64,000 nt of DNA from Sphingobacterium gobiense (GCF_002980575.1 NZ_PVBS01000001.1:2011850-2075849); one strand, 5' to 3'; positions 26,347 to 35,884 are shown, numbered from the stretch's first letter. Made by a program: numbers and translations. The notes: generated from the sequence alone by a model not told the origin.

Positions 26347-29061
26347 TTAATATCTATAATGACTCTCCCGTTTCGTCAATTTCAAATCTTGCAATATCGA
26401 TGCTTTGGCACGAATAGTAATATTATAACTCTGGTATTGTCCAAAAGGCGTCCAACCCACTGACATATCCCAACAGTGCAAATCACGATAAATACTAAAC
26501 CGTGTAAGCGAGAGGGCTTTTTGCCTAAGGTCATAGCCGGTATTGAACTGTACTTTCCACTTCGGTGTAACATTAAAATCGCCATTTATATTGACCGTCG
26601 CGGTGATGTTATTCCTCATCCGTCTTTCTTCGCGATTCCAGGCCTTATTATAGTTCATACTGAATGAACCATTTAAGTTCCATGGAATATTAAAATCGAC
26701 AAACGCATTTGGGTTAGTACTGATACGCGCGAGGGCATCGGCCTGTTCTGCTGTCATATTGGGCATTTGGTTACGGAGAGAATCGAGATTATCATTCCGG
26801 CTTTTATTGGCGTTGGGGTTAAGGCTGTAATCAAACGACAAACCGAAATTAGTAAGTCGCGCCAGATTTCCATCTTGAATAGCAAACCTATTGATCTTTT
26901 GTCCCGTCTCTGGGTTAAAAGCATAAGGATCAAAAGTACCGTTAAAGTTTAAGTTTATCTTTTCTTTGAACAGGGAAGTACGCCCTGAGAAACTAATATT
27001 AGAAAGTTTTAAGGAGTCTGCCATAAAATTATAGTTGCCGCTAAAGGTCAGACCCTGTATAATTTTCACTTTTCGAAACGCTTCGTTGCCTGTTGTGTCG
27101 TTGTTGTTCCGGACTTTGGCTTCGATATTGTTATCTACCGAAAAACCGATACCCATAGATTTACCGGAACCAGGTCCTCCAAAAATACCACCTTCAAAAA
27201 TAGAGTAACGTTCAACCACACCATTATCATTTACAAAATCCCGATAAAAACCATAACGAGCGTCCGAGAAATCAGGGCGATAGTTGAGGTTAACTGATGG
27301 TGTAATGACGTGTCGAATAGCTTCTACTTTTCCCATTTTAGGATACATACCATAAACCTTCGTCGAAAGACCTGCCGACATGGAGTAGTCATAGGCACGC
27401 TCGAAACCACTCACCGTATCACGCATTGCAGAAAAGCCGTTGACTTCGTTGATCAACCTTTTACGAACACTTTGCAAGTACCAACGTTCTGTATAGTTTA
27501 TGGAAGTGTTGAACTGAAAGTATTTGAAAGCATTTAAACTTAAGCTGATCGGTATATTATGTTGAAATCCATTGGTAAAATCATTTAAGGCTTCTTTTTT
27601 AAAAAGTAGCGAATCCGCAGTAGATATCGTATTTCTACCTTGCAAACTATATCCCACGGTAATCCGCTGATACCATTTTTGATCACCTACGCGATCCTTT
27701 GAATCGAAAGGGTTAAATGTGGATACATTCAAACTAAAAGATGGTAGTTCCAAATCTACCTGACCTGACGCCATATCTTGCCGATGACTTAAATTGGCGG
27801 TAAAATTCACCTTCCCATCTGCAAACACTTTACCATATGCAATCGAAGACGACATATTGTTCCGTGTCAGGTCTTCCATTGAGTTTTGTTGGTTAAAACC
27901 GGTGTTCCGGTAATAGGAACTGGTACCAAAATTGACGGAAGCAGAAAAAGAAGTTCCTGGATTGGCTTCTTGTCGCTGCGTATGGTTCCACGTTACGTTA
28001 AAATCTCGGTTGACGCCATAATTCTCTGTACCCTCTACCCCCGATGGCGTAGAGGCATACCGGATGTTGAAACCGCCGCTAAACTTATAATTCACGAGAT
28101 AGTTTGTGCGCACACTGCCTTCCCACGCACCCTTCGAGTATAAACTTCCTCTAATCTCGGAATCCCAATAATCATTAAATGCCAAGTACCATCCCATATC
28201 ACGGATAGAAAAACCGCGTGTCGCATCCTCACCAAAAGACGGAAACAGAAGTCCGGATGACCTTTTATTGTTTTTAGGAAAAAACCCAAAGGGAATGGCA
28301 ATAAATTTAAGTGGAATATTCTCAACAACCAGGAATGCAGGCCCCACTACAATATGGTTTTTCGCCAATAGACCTTTTGTAAACTGGATACCAAAATGCG
28401 TATGCGGATAAGGTAAATTACAAGTACTGTACATCCCTGTTTGCAAAGAGAGTTCATCGTATAAATTCTTTCGCACTACTCTTGCCTGAATATAAGCGCC
28501 ATCTTCCTCTGTCATGATACCATACGTATTCCCCTCTCTCGTTTTATAGTCATATACTAATGAGTCGACCGATTTTGGGCTCTCCCCAGGAAATATAACT
28601 ACTGGACGGCCGATGTATTTGCCGTTGTGGTCTGTGACTCCACTAGCGAACAACTGATTGGTATTTCTATCTAACCGAATATAGTCGGCAGCTAGTTCAA
28701 AGTCTTGGTATTTAACTTTCGCACCATTATATAGATGGAGAATATTTTTACTGACTTCATTCCAAGACGAATCATTGGCCACGATAGTAACCATAGTTTC
28801 CAGTCCACTATCGTCCTCCATGATCACCGTATCTTGTCCTTGTGTTTCCTTTAGGTGATTCTTCGTAGTATCCGATAACACGGTTGAATCTGCCGCAATT
28901 GTCGTGTCGGTTATACTTTTAATGGTGTCGGCAACAATTAATGAGGTGTCTTGAACGTTAGAAAGGGGGGCTTTTGAAGACGAAGCAATTTGTGCATCGG
29001 AGCCCGAGATGGCCACAAATAAGAACAAAATGCTACAGAAAAAACAAGTTAACGTCTTCAA
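26347..29061 (-). CDS. lptD: LptD-like LPS-assembly outer-membrane protein (OstA family)
   Basis: Inserts lipopolysaccharide into the outer leaflet of the outer membrane. The 904 residues have a signal peptide (MKTLTCFFCSILFLFVAISG...), a Ser/Thr/Asp-rich N-terminal stretch, an OstA/LptA-like jellyroll region (HLYNGAKVKYQDFELAADYI; DHNGKYIGRPVVIFPGESPK, ~108-190), then IPLKFIAIPFGFFPKNNKRS and GLLFPSFGEDATRGFSIRDM, the conserved Bacteroidota LptD entry into the barrel, followed by a long antiparallel barrel. It is divergent from the amidase gene across 160 bases and adjoins cinA downstream. Confidence 0.9.
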   Translation of the reverse strand: MKTLTCFFCSILFLFVAISGSDAQIASSSKAPLSNVQDTSLIVADTIKSITDTTIAADSTVLSDTTKNHLKETQGQDTVIMEDDSGLETMVTIVANDSSWNEVSKNILHLYNGAKVKYQDFELAADYIRLDRNTNQLFASGVTDHNGKYIGRPVVIFPGESPKSVDSLVYDYKTREGNTYGIMTEEDGAYIQARVVRKNLYDELSLQTGMYSTCNLPYPHTHFGIQFTKGLLAKNHIVVGPAFLVVENIPLKFIAIPFGFFPKNNKRSSGLLFPSFGEDATRGFSIRDMGWYLAFNDYWDSEIRGSLYSKGAWEGSVRTNYLVNYKFSGGFNIRYASTPSGVEGTENYGVNRDFNVTWNHTQRQEANPGTSFSASVNFGTSSYYRNTGFNQQNSMEDLTRNNMSSSIAYGKVFADGKVNFTANLSHRQDMASGQVDLELPSFSLNVSTFNPFDSKDRVGDQKWYQRITVGYSLQGRNTISTADSLLFKKEALNDFTNGFQHNIPISLSLNAFKYFQFNTSINYTERWYLQSVRKRLINEVNGFSAMRDTVSGFERAYDYSMSAGLSTKVYGMYPKMGKVEAIRHVITPSVNLNYRPDFSDARYGFYRDFVNDNGVVERYSIFEGGIFGGPGSGKSMGIGFSVDNNIEAKVRNNNDTTGNEAFRKVKIIQGLTFSGNYNFMADSLKLSNISFSGRTSLFKEKINLNFNGTFDPYAFNPETGQKINRFAIQDGNLARLTNFGLSFDYSLNPNANKSRNDNLDSLRNQMPNMTAEQADALARISTNPNAFVDFNIPWNLNGSFSMNYNKAWNREERRMRNNITATVNINGDFNVTPKWKVQFNTGYDLRQKALSLTRFSIYRDLHCWDMSVGWTPFGQYQSYNITIRAKASILQDLKLTKRESHYRY

Positions 29062-29221
29062 TGTTAATTATGAATGTTATTTTTGTGTGAACTTAAACTA
29101 CTGTCGGCAAAAATAGTCAAAAAAGATTTAGAAAGCGTGACAGACAAACGTTAATAAAAAATAAATTTTACAGTACCTTTGTTGCAGATTTTAAACGAGG
29201 TAATATAAGGATATAAGACAC

Positions 29222-30055
29222 ATGACGAGAAATTTATATGTAAAAAGGCTGACTTTATTTGTGGCTACAGTTTTTACGTTAACGCTTACAACTTCATCCA
29301 TTACTTCTCTCTCCTCTCCCGACTCCCCATCAAGACAGGATCCAAAAGCTACCGGACAACCGGTACGTACGATAGTGCTTGACCCTGGTCACGGCGGAAG
29401 AGATCCCGGCGCAAGAGGCATGAAATCTAATGAAAAAGATATTGCCCTTCAGGTTGCTTTAAAGTTAGGAAAAAAAATAGAAGATGAGCTCCCGGGAGTA
29501 AAAGTTGTCTACACACGTAAGACCGATGTATTCATCCCACTGTACGAACGACCGGCGCTCGCAAACAAACATAAAGCGGACCTTTTTATCTCGATTCATT
29601 GCAATGCTGCCGCAACTCGGCGATCACCCGCCAGAGGAACAGAAACACTAGTGTGCGGGTATAACCGCTTAGGACAACAAGACGCTGCTATTCGGGAAAA
29701 TGCTTCGATTTTATTAGAAGACAACTACGAAGACAACTACGGTGGTTTTGACCCAAAGGATCCATCTAGTATGATTGTCTTCCAATTGATGAAAAACCAA
29801 TACCGTAGGGAAAGCATCAAGTTAGCCTCCCTAATGCAGGATAAATTCTCCACATCCAATCGCCCCGACAGGGGTGTTAAGGAACAATCTTTGGCTGTAC
29901 TTTCTACCGCGGGTATGCCGGCTGTGCTAACCGAGCTTGGTTTTATGAGCAGCTCTACCGAAGAAAATTATATGTTGTCAACCGCAGGTCAAAAAGAGAT
30001 AGTACAGAACTTATTTGATGCAATTAAAACATACAAAACCGCAGCTGAACGATAA
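29222..30055 (+). CDS. N-acetylmuramoyl-L-alanine amidase (Amidase_3)
   Basis: Zinc-dependent periplasmic amidase that cleaves the peptide stem from murein. The 277 residues carry a signal sequence, then IVLDPGHGGRDPGARG (first zinc His), NEKDIALQVALKLG (zinc Glu), DLFISIHCNAA (third zinc ligand) and VLTELGFMSSSTEENYM (catalytic Glu). This is the AmiC-type catalytic domain without an AMIN or LysM domain. The mlaD-like gene follows after 65 bases in the same direction. TACCTTTG at 29174-29181 could be its -7 element, but a matching -33 box is poor. Confidence 0.95.
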   Translation: MTRNLYVKRLTLFVATVFTLTLTTSSITSLSSPDSPSRQDPKATGQPVRTIVLDPGHGGRDPGARGMKSNEKDIALQVALKLGKKIEDELPGVKVVYTRKTDVFIPLYERPALANKHKADLFISIHCNAAATRRSPARGTETLVCGYNRLGQQDAAIRENASILLEDNYEDNYGGFDPKDPSSMIVFQLMKNQYRRESIKLASLMQDKFSTSNRPDRGVKEQSLAVLSTAGMPAVLTELGFMSSSTEENYMLSTAGQKEIVQNLFDAIKTYKTAAER

Positions 30056-30120
30056 ACATTTATTACATTCGTTTGTTGTTAAACATATAATGGATTTAAT
30101 TTACCCAAGCTAGATATATT

Positions 30121-31068
30121 TTGAAAATATCAAACGAAACGAAAGTCGGTATTATTACCGTGGTTGCGCTCACCCTCTTGTTCATAGGTTATAATTTCTT
30201 GAAAGGAAATGATGTGTTTTCCCGCGAAAATGTGTTTTACACAGACTATGACAATGTGGATGGTTTAACCATCTCTAAACCTGTCGTCGTCAGCGGTTAC
30301 CAAATCGGACGCGTATCGGAAATGAGACTTTTGGAAAATGGCAAAATTCGTACGCACTTTAAGATTAAAAATGAGTATGATATTCCTTCCAATACAGTTG
30401 CCCGCATTGTAAGTGCCGACCTTTTGGGTAGCAAGGCCATCGTATTCCAATTGGGCAATAGTAAAACCATGGCAAAAAGCGGCGATCCGCTCCTATCGGA
30501 TGTACAAGCAAATTTATTGGAGAAGGTGGAGCCCTTGCAATTAAAAATAGAAAACCTCGTCGTCAAATTAGACTCCGTACTTTCAGCGGTTAACACGGCA
30601 TTAGACGTGGAGTTTCAGCGCGATTTTAAAAGCAGTTTACGCAGTATTTCCGTTTCTCTACAAAACATGGAGAACATCACCCATGAGGTGGAAGGATTAA
30701 TGGGATCGGAAAAGGTTAGACTCGCGAAGATCATGCAAAACCTTGAATCTATCACCAATAATTTCCAAAAAAATAATACCAAAATCAATAATATTCTTAC
30801 AAATCTAGACAGCTTGTCCGATGATCTTGCCAAAACAGAAATTAAAGCAACCATCGATAACGCTACTCAGGTCATGAAAAATATCGAAGTTATCACCACT
30901 AAAATTAATAATGGTGAAGGTTCTATTGGATTATTATTAAACGACGACAATCTCTATAACAATCTGAATAATGCTTCCGAAGGCCTGGATAATTTAATTA
31001 GGGATGTGGAGGAAAGACCGGGTAAATATATCCGTTTAAGTATTTTCGGAAAAAAAGACACGAAATAG
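30121..31068 (+). CDS. MCE/MlaD-family lipid-transport protein
   Basis: A 315-residue protein anchored by one N-terminal helix (VGIITVVALTLLFIGYNFLKG), followed by a single MCE domain (FYTDYDNVDGLTISKPVVVS; RIVSADLLGSKAIVFQLGN, ~35-115) and a long helical C-terminal region rich in Asn, Ile and Leu that would form a tunnel or coiled coil. MlaD-type proteins pass phospholipids between membranes with an MlaEF ABC transporter, which is not encoded here. The start is a TTG (TTGAAAATATCAAACG), giving MKISNETKVG, the typical family N-terminus. It follows the amidase in the same direction. Confidence 0.93.
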   Translation: MKISNETKVGIITVVALTLLFIGYNFLKGNDVFSRENVFYTDYDNVDGLTISKPVVVSGYQIGRVSEMRLLENGKIRTHFKIKNEYDIPSNTVARIVSADLLGSKAIVFQLGNSKTMAKSGDPLLSDVQANLLEKVEPLQLKIENLVVKLDSVLSAVNTALDVEFQRDFKSSLRSISVSLQNMENITHEVEGLMGSEKVRLAKIMQNLESITNNFQKNNTKINNILTNLDSLSDDLAKTEIKATIDNATQVMKNIEVITTKINNGEGSIGLLLNDDNLYNNLNNASEGLDNLIRDVEERPGKYIRLSIFGKKDTK

Positions 31069-31077
31069 CCGTAAGAG

Positions 31078-31110
31078 AAAACGGTTCGAGCTTGTCACTC
31101 GAACCGTTTT
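31078..31110. terminator. bidirectional terminator between mlaD-like and S9 peptidase genes
   Basis: A 13-bp perfect stem AAAACGGTTCGAG / CTCGAACCGTTTT with loop CTTGTCA, between two convergent stop codons. Confidence 0.9.
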
Positions 31111-31113
31111 CAT

Positions 31114-33210
31114 TTATAATGTCTCCTTCAACCAACCAAAGAATTCCCGTTGCCATACCAGCGCATTGTGGCCGGATAGTACCCAATGGTTTTCTTCGGG
31201 GAGATAAACCAGTCGGCTTTTTATATTTTTTAACTGAGCCGCTTGGAACGCCGATAGCCCTTGCCCTATCGGAACACGGTAATCTTTCCCGCCCTGGAAA
31301 ATTAAGATCGGTGTGTTCCATTTATCAACATGCGTTATGGGATTAAAATCTGTATATGTTTTCGCATTGTTTTTATCCCAATATGGTCCGCCTAAATCAT
31401 GATTCGCAAAGAATAGTTCTTCTGTTGTTCCGTACCAGGACGTCATGTCAAACAACCCACAATGCGAAATAAAGGTTTTAAAACGCCCTTGGTGCACACC
31501 TGCCAGTTGAAATACTGAATATCCGCCGTAGCTCGCGCCAACCGCAGCGATGCGCGCATTATCTACGTACGGTTCCTTCGCTAAATCGTCGATAGCCGAC
31601 AGATAATCTTTAATCGCCTGCCCCCCCCAGTCTTTAGAGATATCCTCGTTCCATTTCACACCCCAGCCTGGCATTCCCCGACGGTTTGGCATAATCACGA
31701 TATAACCTTGCGAGGCCATCAGTTGAAAATTCCAACGGTAGGAATAGGTTTGTGTCAACGCGCCCTGCGGGCCACCTTGGCAATACAACAAAGTCGGATA
31801 CTTTTTAGAAGGATCGAAATTTGGTGGATAGATAACCCACGAGAATAGTTCTTCACCATCCGTGGCCTTAGTAAAGCGTCCTTCTACTTTCGTTTCTGCT
31901 AAATGACTGTAAATATTGTCGTTTTCCTTGGTGATGCCTACCAAAGCTTTCTTTTTGAAATCGTAACGATATATTTCCGCAGCGTGTGTCATGGTGGTCA
32001 AAGTCACAATTAAACCGCCATCTACCTCTCCGACAACACCCCCAATATCAAATTTACCTTCACTGATTTGCGTTATTCTGGACAACGTATTCTGCGCAGA
32101 ATTTTTCGGTAATTCCACTTCAAACAGTTGTACCGTGCCACGAACTGGAGCTGTAAAATATATCTTTCTGCCATCTTTACTCCATATGTAGGAATTAACC
32201 GTTCCATCCCAGTGTGCGGTCAAATTTTTGCGTTGTGTTGTTGCCTTATCAAAAAGGATAATATCATTTTTATCAGCTTCGTAGCCGTCAGTTTTCATGC
32301 TAAGCCAAGCTAGTTGCTGCCCATTCGGACTATATACAGGATGTGTGTCATAACCATCCATGCCCTCCGTAAGATTAGTGGTTACTTTGCTGGCTACATC
32401 GTATCGGTATATATCCGTATTGGTGCTGGAAGCATATTCTTTACCAAATCTCTTCTTGCAAACATATAGCACGGCTTTGCTGTCTGGCGTCCAGGTAAAA
32501 TCGTCTGTTCCGCCAAAAGGTACCTGTGGACTATAAAATGGTTCACCTTCCAAAATATCCAACGGTTCTCCTACCTTACCGTTATCATAAGTGGCTATAA
32601 ACGGATGATTAAAACGACCGTCATTAAAAGTATCCCAATGTCTATAATCTAAATCGTCATAAATATAGACATCTGACTTGGGCAAATCGCTGTATTTATC
32701 TTTACTGTGGTAAGAATGGATGAGCACTGTCCGGCTAAAGAGTATATGTTTTCCATCTGGTGATAGCTTTACGTTTTCCAAACCTCCTTCTATATCTGTC
32801 AGCTGTTTCGCTTCATCTCCCATTAACGGTTTTGACCATAGTTGACCTTTGAATAGATAGATGACATCGCCATTTTTATTTATCTGGACTACTGATTCAC
32901 CACCTTCTCCCTGCGTGAATTGGACTGGTTCCCCTCCTTTTATTGGAATGACATAGAGGTTTTTTTCTGATTTATTCTCGCCGAATGTATAATTGGATAC
33001 GCCGTACACTAACCACTTACCATCTGCCGATAATCCTTCTGCGGATACACGCCCCAGTTCCCATAGTTTTTCCGGGGTCATCACTTCTTGTTTCAAATGA
33101 TATACTTTATTTGCTGTTACCGGTCTTTTTACTCTCATATTCGAGTTCTTCTGTCCGAAAGACAAGGTACTTACAATCATAGTACAGGCTAAAATTGAAA
33201 TTTTATCCAT
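31114..33210 (-). CDS. S9 family (prolyl-oligopeptidase type) secreted peptidase
   Basis: A 698-residue serine peptidase with an N-terminal signal (MDKISILACTMIVSTLSFGQ) and beta-propeller, then an alpha/beta-hydrolase domain. The start at 33210 places the signal peptide first; an ATG at 33234 adds eight residues. Active-site Ser is in GASYGGYS, Asp in FQGGKDYRVP and His in EENHW. The DPP/acylaminoacyl-peptidase branch fits best; the substrate is presumably short peptides in the periplasm or medium. An 8-G run on the coding strand (C run at 31621-31628) encodes the WGG of KDWGGQAIKDY, upstream of the catalytic Ser. Confidence 0.94.
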   Translation of the reverse strand: MDKISILACTMIVSTLSFGQKNSNMRVKRPVTANKVYHLKQEVMTPEKLWELGRVSAEGLSADGKWLVYGVSNYTFGENKSEKNLYVIPIKGGEPVQFTQGEGGESVVQINKNGDVIYLFKGQLWSKPLMGDEAKQLTDIEGGLENVKLSPDGKHILFSRTVLIHSYHSKDKYSDLPKSDVYIYDDLDYRHWDTFNDGRFNHPFIATYDNGKVGEPLDILEGEPFYSPQVPFGGTDDFTWTPDSKAVLYVCKKRFGKEYASSTNTDIYRYDVASKVTTNLTEGMDGYDTHPVYSPNGQQLAWLSMKTDGYEADKNDIILFDKATTQRKNLTAHWDGTVNSYIWSKDGRKIYFTAPVRGTVQLFEVELPKNSAQNTLSRITQISEGKFDIGGVVGEVDGGLIVTLTTMTHAAEIYRYDFKKKALVGITKENDNIYSHLAETKVEGRFTKATDGEELFSWVIYPPNFDPSKKYPTLLYCQGGPQGALTQTYSYRWNFQLMASQGYIVIMPNRRGMPGWGVKWNEDISKDWGGQAIKDYLSAIDDLAKEPYVDNARIAAVGASYGGYSVFQLAGVHQGRFKTFISHCGLFDMTSWYGTTEELFFANHDLGGPYWDKNNAKTYTDFNPITHVDKWNTPILIFQGGKDYRVPIGQGLSAFQAAQLKNIKSRLVYLPEENHWVLSGHNALVWQREFFGWLKETL

Positions 33211-33348
33211 AAGATGTGCTCTTTTTTGTTCCAAGATAGGAAATGTGGCTTCGATTTAAAAATCGAAGGTTTTCTTTAAATGTTTTTATGCCGCTCAAGC
33301 CGCGGCAGGGCTTATACGTTTTTTCTCTCAAAAAAGTACATAAAGATG

Positions 33349-34821
33349 TTATTTCCTTTCAAACTGGTACCAATTTACCCGTGTGGATAGCTTCATCAAT
33401 AAGGCCAATATCACAAACACACCTATTGTACCGACAATCAGCGAATAATCCTGTAACTGCATCAGTGAATAAATAAAGATGTAGAAAGCGGAAAGAATAC
33501 CGCTGAATATAAATGCAATCTTTTTGTCTTTTGTGATACCGAAGATAAATGACGAAATGAGCATAATCGTTGCTAGCGCAGCAATCAGATAACCCAAGTT
33601 AAACCCGATATGTTCACTTAACGCCAATAGCAATGAATAAAACAACACCATGGCACAACCAATCAACACATATTGGACAATATGAACACGTTGCTTTTTT
33701 ATGACTTCGGTAAAGAACAATGAAGTAAACGTCAAGAGTACCACCAAAATACCATATTTAGCAACGCGCGTTGTCTTCTGATAATTATTTACAGATTCCA
33801 GAAAATTGACTTGTACCATATCCTGCTCTGTAGATAGCTGCACATTTGCTCCCGTAGAAGAAATTCTAGGTTCCGGTATAACAGCTACAGGATAATCTAC
33901 ATCTGTAACTTCATAGTTTGTCACTTGGTACATACTACCTCGCGCCCCTTTCCACTGCTGTGGAAATTTTCGGCTGAAACTTGGAATACGCCATTTGGCG
34001 ATAAAATCTTGTTGTGAAATTGTTCTATCTTCCGGCAAAAATCCTCCGTTAAAGCTTGGGTTGTCCCAGATACCGGAGACGATTATACTCGTCTCGTTGC
34101 TTGTTGGAAAAACAGTCAGACTGCGCGAGCCCCGGATATCTAAATTTATCTCAAATTGATTTTTGGTTGATCTATCCGACAAATCTACGTTGGCAACCAT
34201 GGTCTGTTCAAAGAGCGAAACATCAGTGTTGCCGACTTCAAATTCCGCGTTCACTTGCCCCATGTTTAATTTTGGAACGGCTTTTACTCCTTTCAGATCA
34301 CTTAATCCAATAAATACTTTTGCTTTTTCCCATGCTAGATCCTCCGGATTCAAATCCAATCTGGTTAAGTCTATCTCATCGAATTCACCACGCAATGCCA
34401 CCGTTGCATTATAAACTACCGTTTGATAGATTCCACGTGTCAAATAGGTAGGTTCCACTGTAGATTTCACATCTAGCTTTTTGGAAACGAGAAAGACATA
34501 ATCTTTTTCGATGTGTTTTTCTACCTTAATCTCACCTTTTTCATCGGTTGTATTCACGTTGTACGAATAGGTATAGGGTATTCCAATAATAGGTCCGGAA
34601 ACAACTTGTCTATTACCCCATTTGCTTGCTATTTCATTGCTGACAGCTTGATCCCTATTTTTACGTTCCCTTATTAAATCCTTTACGCTCTCCATAGGAA
34701 TAAGCAATAGGAGGACTAAAAAGAGAATAATCCCTAATTTCAAGATGACAGAATTAACCAACCGCTCAAAAAAGGTAGGTTGAGACGGTGGTAATACCGG
34801 AGGAGTGTTTTGATTTTCCAT
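33349..34821 (-). CDS. creD: CreD-like inner-membrane protein
   Basis: The 490 residues match CreD: a first transmembrane helix (KLGIILFLVLLLLIPMESVKDLIRER split at ~27-42), a large periplasmic domain (SNEIASKWGNRQVVSGPIIG, FNGGFLPEDRTISQQDF), then about five C-terminal transmembrane helices (KYGILVVLLTFTSLFFTEVI; VQYVLIGCAMVLFYSLLLAL). CreD is induced by envelope stress in proteobacteria and affects envelope integrity; its biochemical role is unclear. No CreBC two-component system adjoins; instead a winged-helix regulator lies upstream, and the shared inverted repeat 19 bases ahead of the ATG suggests that regulator controls it. Confidence 0.92.
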   Translation of the reverse strand: MENQNTPPVLPPSQPTFFERLVNSVILKLGIILFLVLLLLIPMESVKDLIRERKNRDQAVSNEIASKWGNRQVVSGPIIGIPYTYSYNVNTTDEKGEIKVEKHIEKDYVFLVSKKLDVKSTVEPTYLTRGIYQTVVYNATVALRGEFDEIDLTRLDLNPEDLAWEKAKVFIGLSDLKGVKAVPKLNMGQVNAEFEVGNTDVSLFEQTMVANVDLSDRSTKNQFEINLDIRGSRSLTVFPTSNETSIIVSGIWDNPSFNGGFLPEDRTISQQDFIAKWRIPSFSRKFPQQWKGARGSMYQVTNYEVTDVDYPVAVIPEPRISSTGANVQLSTEQDMVQVNFLESVNNYQKTTRVAKYGILVVLLTFTSLFFTEVIKKQRVHIVQYVLIGCAMVLFYSLLLALSEHIGFNLGYLIAALATIMLISSFIFGITKDKKIAFIFSGILSAFYIFIYSLMQLQDYSLIVGTIGVFVILALLMKLSTRVNWYQFERK

Positions 34822-34835
34822 GTTGTTAAAGTTAA

Positions 34836-34868
34836 AAGTACTTTGTTTTTCAAAGTTAATGAATAAAA
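34836..34868. promoter_or_regulatory. putative operator, copy 1, upstream of creD
   Basis: Inverted repeat ACTTTG-TTTTT-CAAAGT (34840-34856) sits 19 bases ahead of the creD ATG. On the plus strand the surrounding bases, AAAGTACTTTG on the left and CAAAGTnAATGAATA on the right, are nearly identical to copy 2 at 35852-35884, the main difference being the 5-base spacer (TTTTT here, AAAAA there). This is the kind of site a dimeric winged-helix protein binds; the adjacent regulator (34872-35174) is the obvious candidate. Confidence 0.65.
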
Positions 34869-34871
34869 AAA

Positions 34872-35174
34872 TTATTTATATTGCCGTTTTATTAAATTTT
34901 CTAAGGCTGTTAAATGATTTTCGAAAGCCTTTGCACCTTTTTCAGTCCGTTTATATCGCGTATTAGGTTTTCTATCAACAAAACTTTTCTCTATGCTTAT
35001 ATATCCTTCTTTCTCCAACGTTTTCAAGTTGGATGCCAGATTGCCATCTGTAACTTCCAATGTTTCCTTGAGTGAACTGAAATCATACGAATCATTTGCC
35101 ATCAACACGCTCATGATTTGCAGACGTATACGATTCTCGAACACTTTATCATATAGAGAAAAATCTAAACCCAC
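34872..35174 (-). CDS. winged-helix transcriptional regulator, small MarR/PadR-like type
   Basis: A 100-residue DNA-binding protein consisting almost only of a winged-helix domain: YDKVFENRIRLQIMSVLMAN, DFSSLKETLEVTDGNLASNL (helix-turn-helix), KTLEKEGYISIEKSFVDRKP (wing) and a C-terminal dimerisation helix (KAFENHLTALENLIKRQYK). The fold matches the HTH_27/HTH_34-like group common in Bacteroidota. It lies two bases after the membrane-protein gene and 50 bases before creD, all on one strand. The paired inverted repeats upstream of both transcription units suggest autoregulation plus control of creD; whether it represses or activates is unknown. No ligand-binding domain is present. Confidence 0.9.
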   Translation of the reverse strand: MGLDFSLYDKVFENRIRLQIMSVLMANDSYDFSSLKETLEVTDGNLASNLKTLEKEGYISIEKSFVDRKPNTRYKRTEKGAKAFENHLTALENLIKRQYK

Positions 35175-35176
35175 TA

Positions 35177-35794
35177 TTACTCGTATCTTTTATGTACAAT
35201 GAAACCATAAATGATGTGCAATACGCCAAATCCAAGCGCCCAAAACCATAATCCATAGCCGGGAAACAATAACGCAAATAATCCCAACAAAATCTCCAAT
35301 ATACCTAGCCAACGTACTTCTTTAAAGGTATAAATACCACCAGATGTTAAAGATAGTCCATAAAAGATAAGAAGAGTTGCACCTATTAAACTAAAATAAC
35401 CTCTTGAAAGCAGTATCAATGAAAACAGCCCTCCTGTGATCAATGGTATGCCCATAGCCAGGAGCATCGCTTTACTAGATGGATTCCAGATGTATTGACG
35501 GGCCTTCTTTGCTTTTCTACGTGCCATCCAAAGGCCTGTAATTAAAGAAGCAATTAAAACCGTCAGCGCGACACCGATGAGGTTGTTAATAACAGCTGGC
35601 TCGGTAACATAATGGTCTCGATAATCAAAACGACTATCAAAACCGTATACGACAACATAACCTGCCGTCGCTCCAAGCAATGCGTAAATGCCGATCAGCA
35701 CTCCAGAAAGTCCCGAAATAGATAACACCTTGGACGATTTTTCCATCATCGAACGGATATGCCCTATTTCTTTTATTAAATCCTGTTGATCCAT
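35177..35794 (-). CDS. membrane protein of unknown function, cotranscribed with the winged-helix regulator
   Basis: A 205-residue protein with a short cytoplasmic N-terminus (MDQQDLIKEIGHIRSMMEKS) and about six transmembrane helices (VLSISGLSGVLIGIYALLGA; LIGVALTVLIASLITGLWMA; AMLLAMGIPLITGGLFSLIL; then three more to the basic end FIVHKRYE). I know of no function. The gene is two bases ahead of the regulator gene, so the pair is almost certainly one operon, with creD as a third member. A parallel is the common habit of small winged-helix regulators to be cotranscribed with a membrane partner that may sense membrane state; that is inference. Confidence 0.85.
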   Translation of the reverse strand: MDQQDLIKEIGHIRSMMEKSSKVLSISGLSGVLIGIYALLGATAGYVVVYGFDSRFDYRDHYVTEPAVINNLIGVALTVLIASLITGLWMARRKAKKARQYIWNPSSKAMLLAMGIPLITGGLFSLILLSRGYFSLIGATLLIFYGLSLTSGGIYTFKEVRWLGILEILLGLFALLFPGYGLWFWALGFGVLHIIYGFIVHKRYE

Positions 35795-35851
35795 ATATGA
35801 ATAATAATGTATCTATTTATCTCCTTTTACAACTACATGCACAAAAAAATA

Positions 35852-35884
35852 AAGTACTTTGAAAAACAAAGTAAATGAATACAA
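35852..35884. promoter_or_regulatory. putative operator, copy 2, upstream of the membrane-protein/regulator operon
   Basis: Inverted repeat ACTTTG-AAAAA-CAAAGT (35856-35872), 62 bases ahead of the operon's first ATG, with the same flanks as copy 1 (AAAGTACTTTG... and CAAAGTnAATGAATA). Finding the same ~33-base stretch ahead of both transcription units of this three-gene group is strong evidence of common regulation. Confidence 0.65.

Noticed and set aside
33249..33268. Hairpin CTTCGATTT/AAATCGAAG between the S9 peptidase and creD
   Set aside because: The 2-base loop and lack of a T-run on the minus strand do not support a terminator for creD, and nothing on the plus strand ends here.
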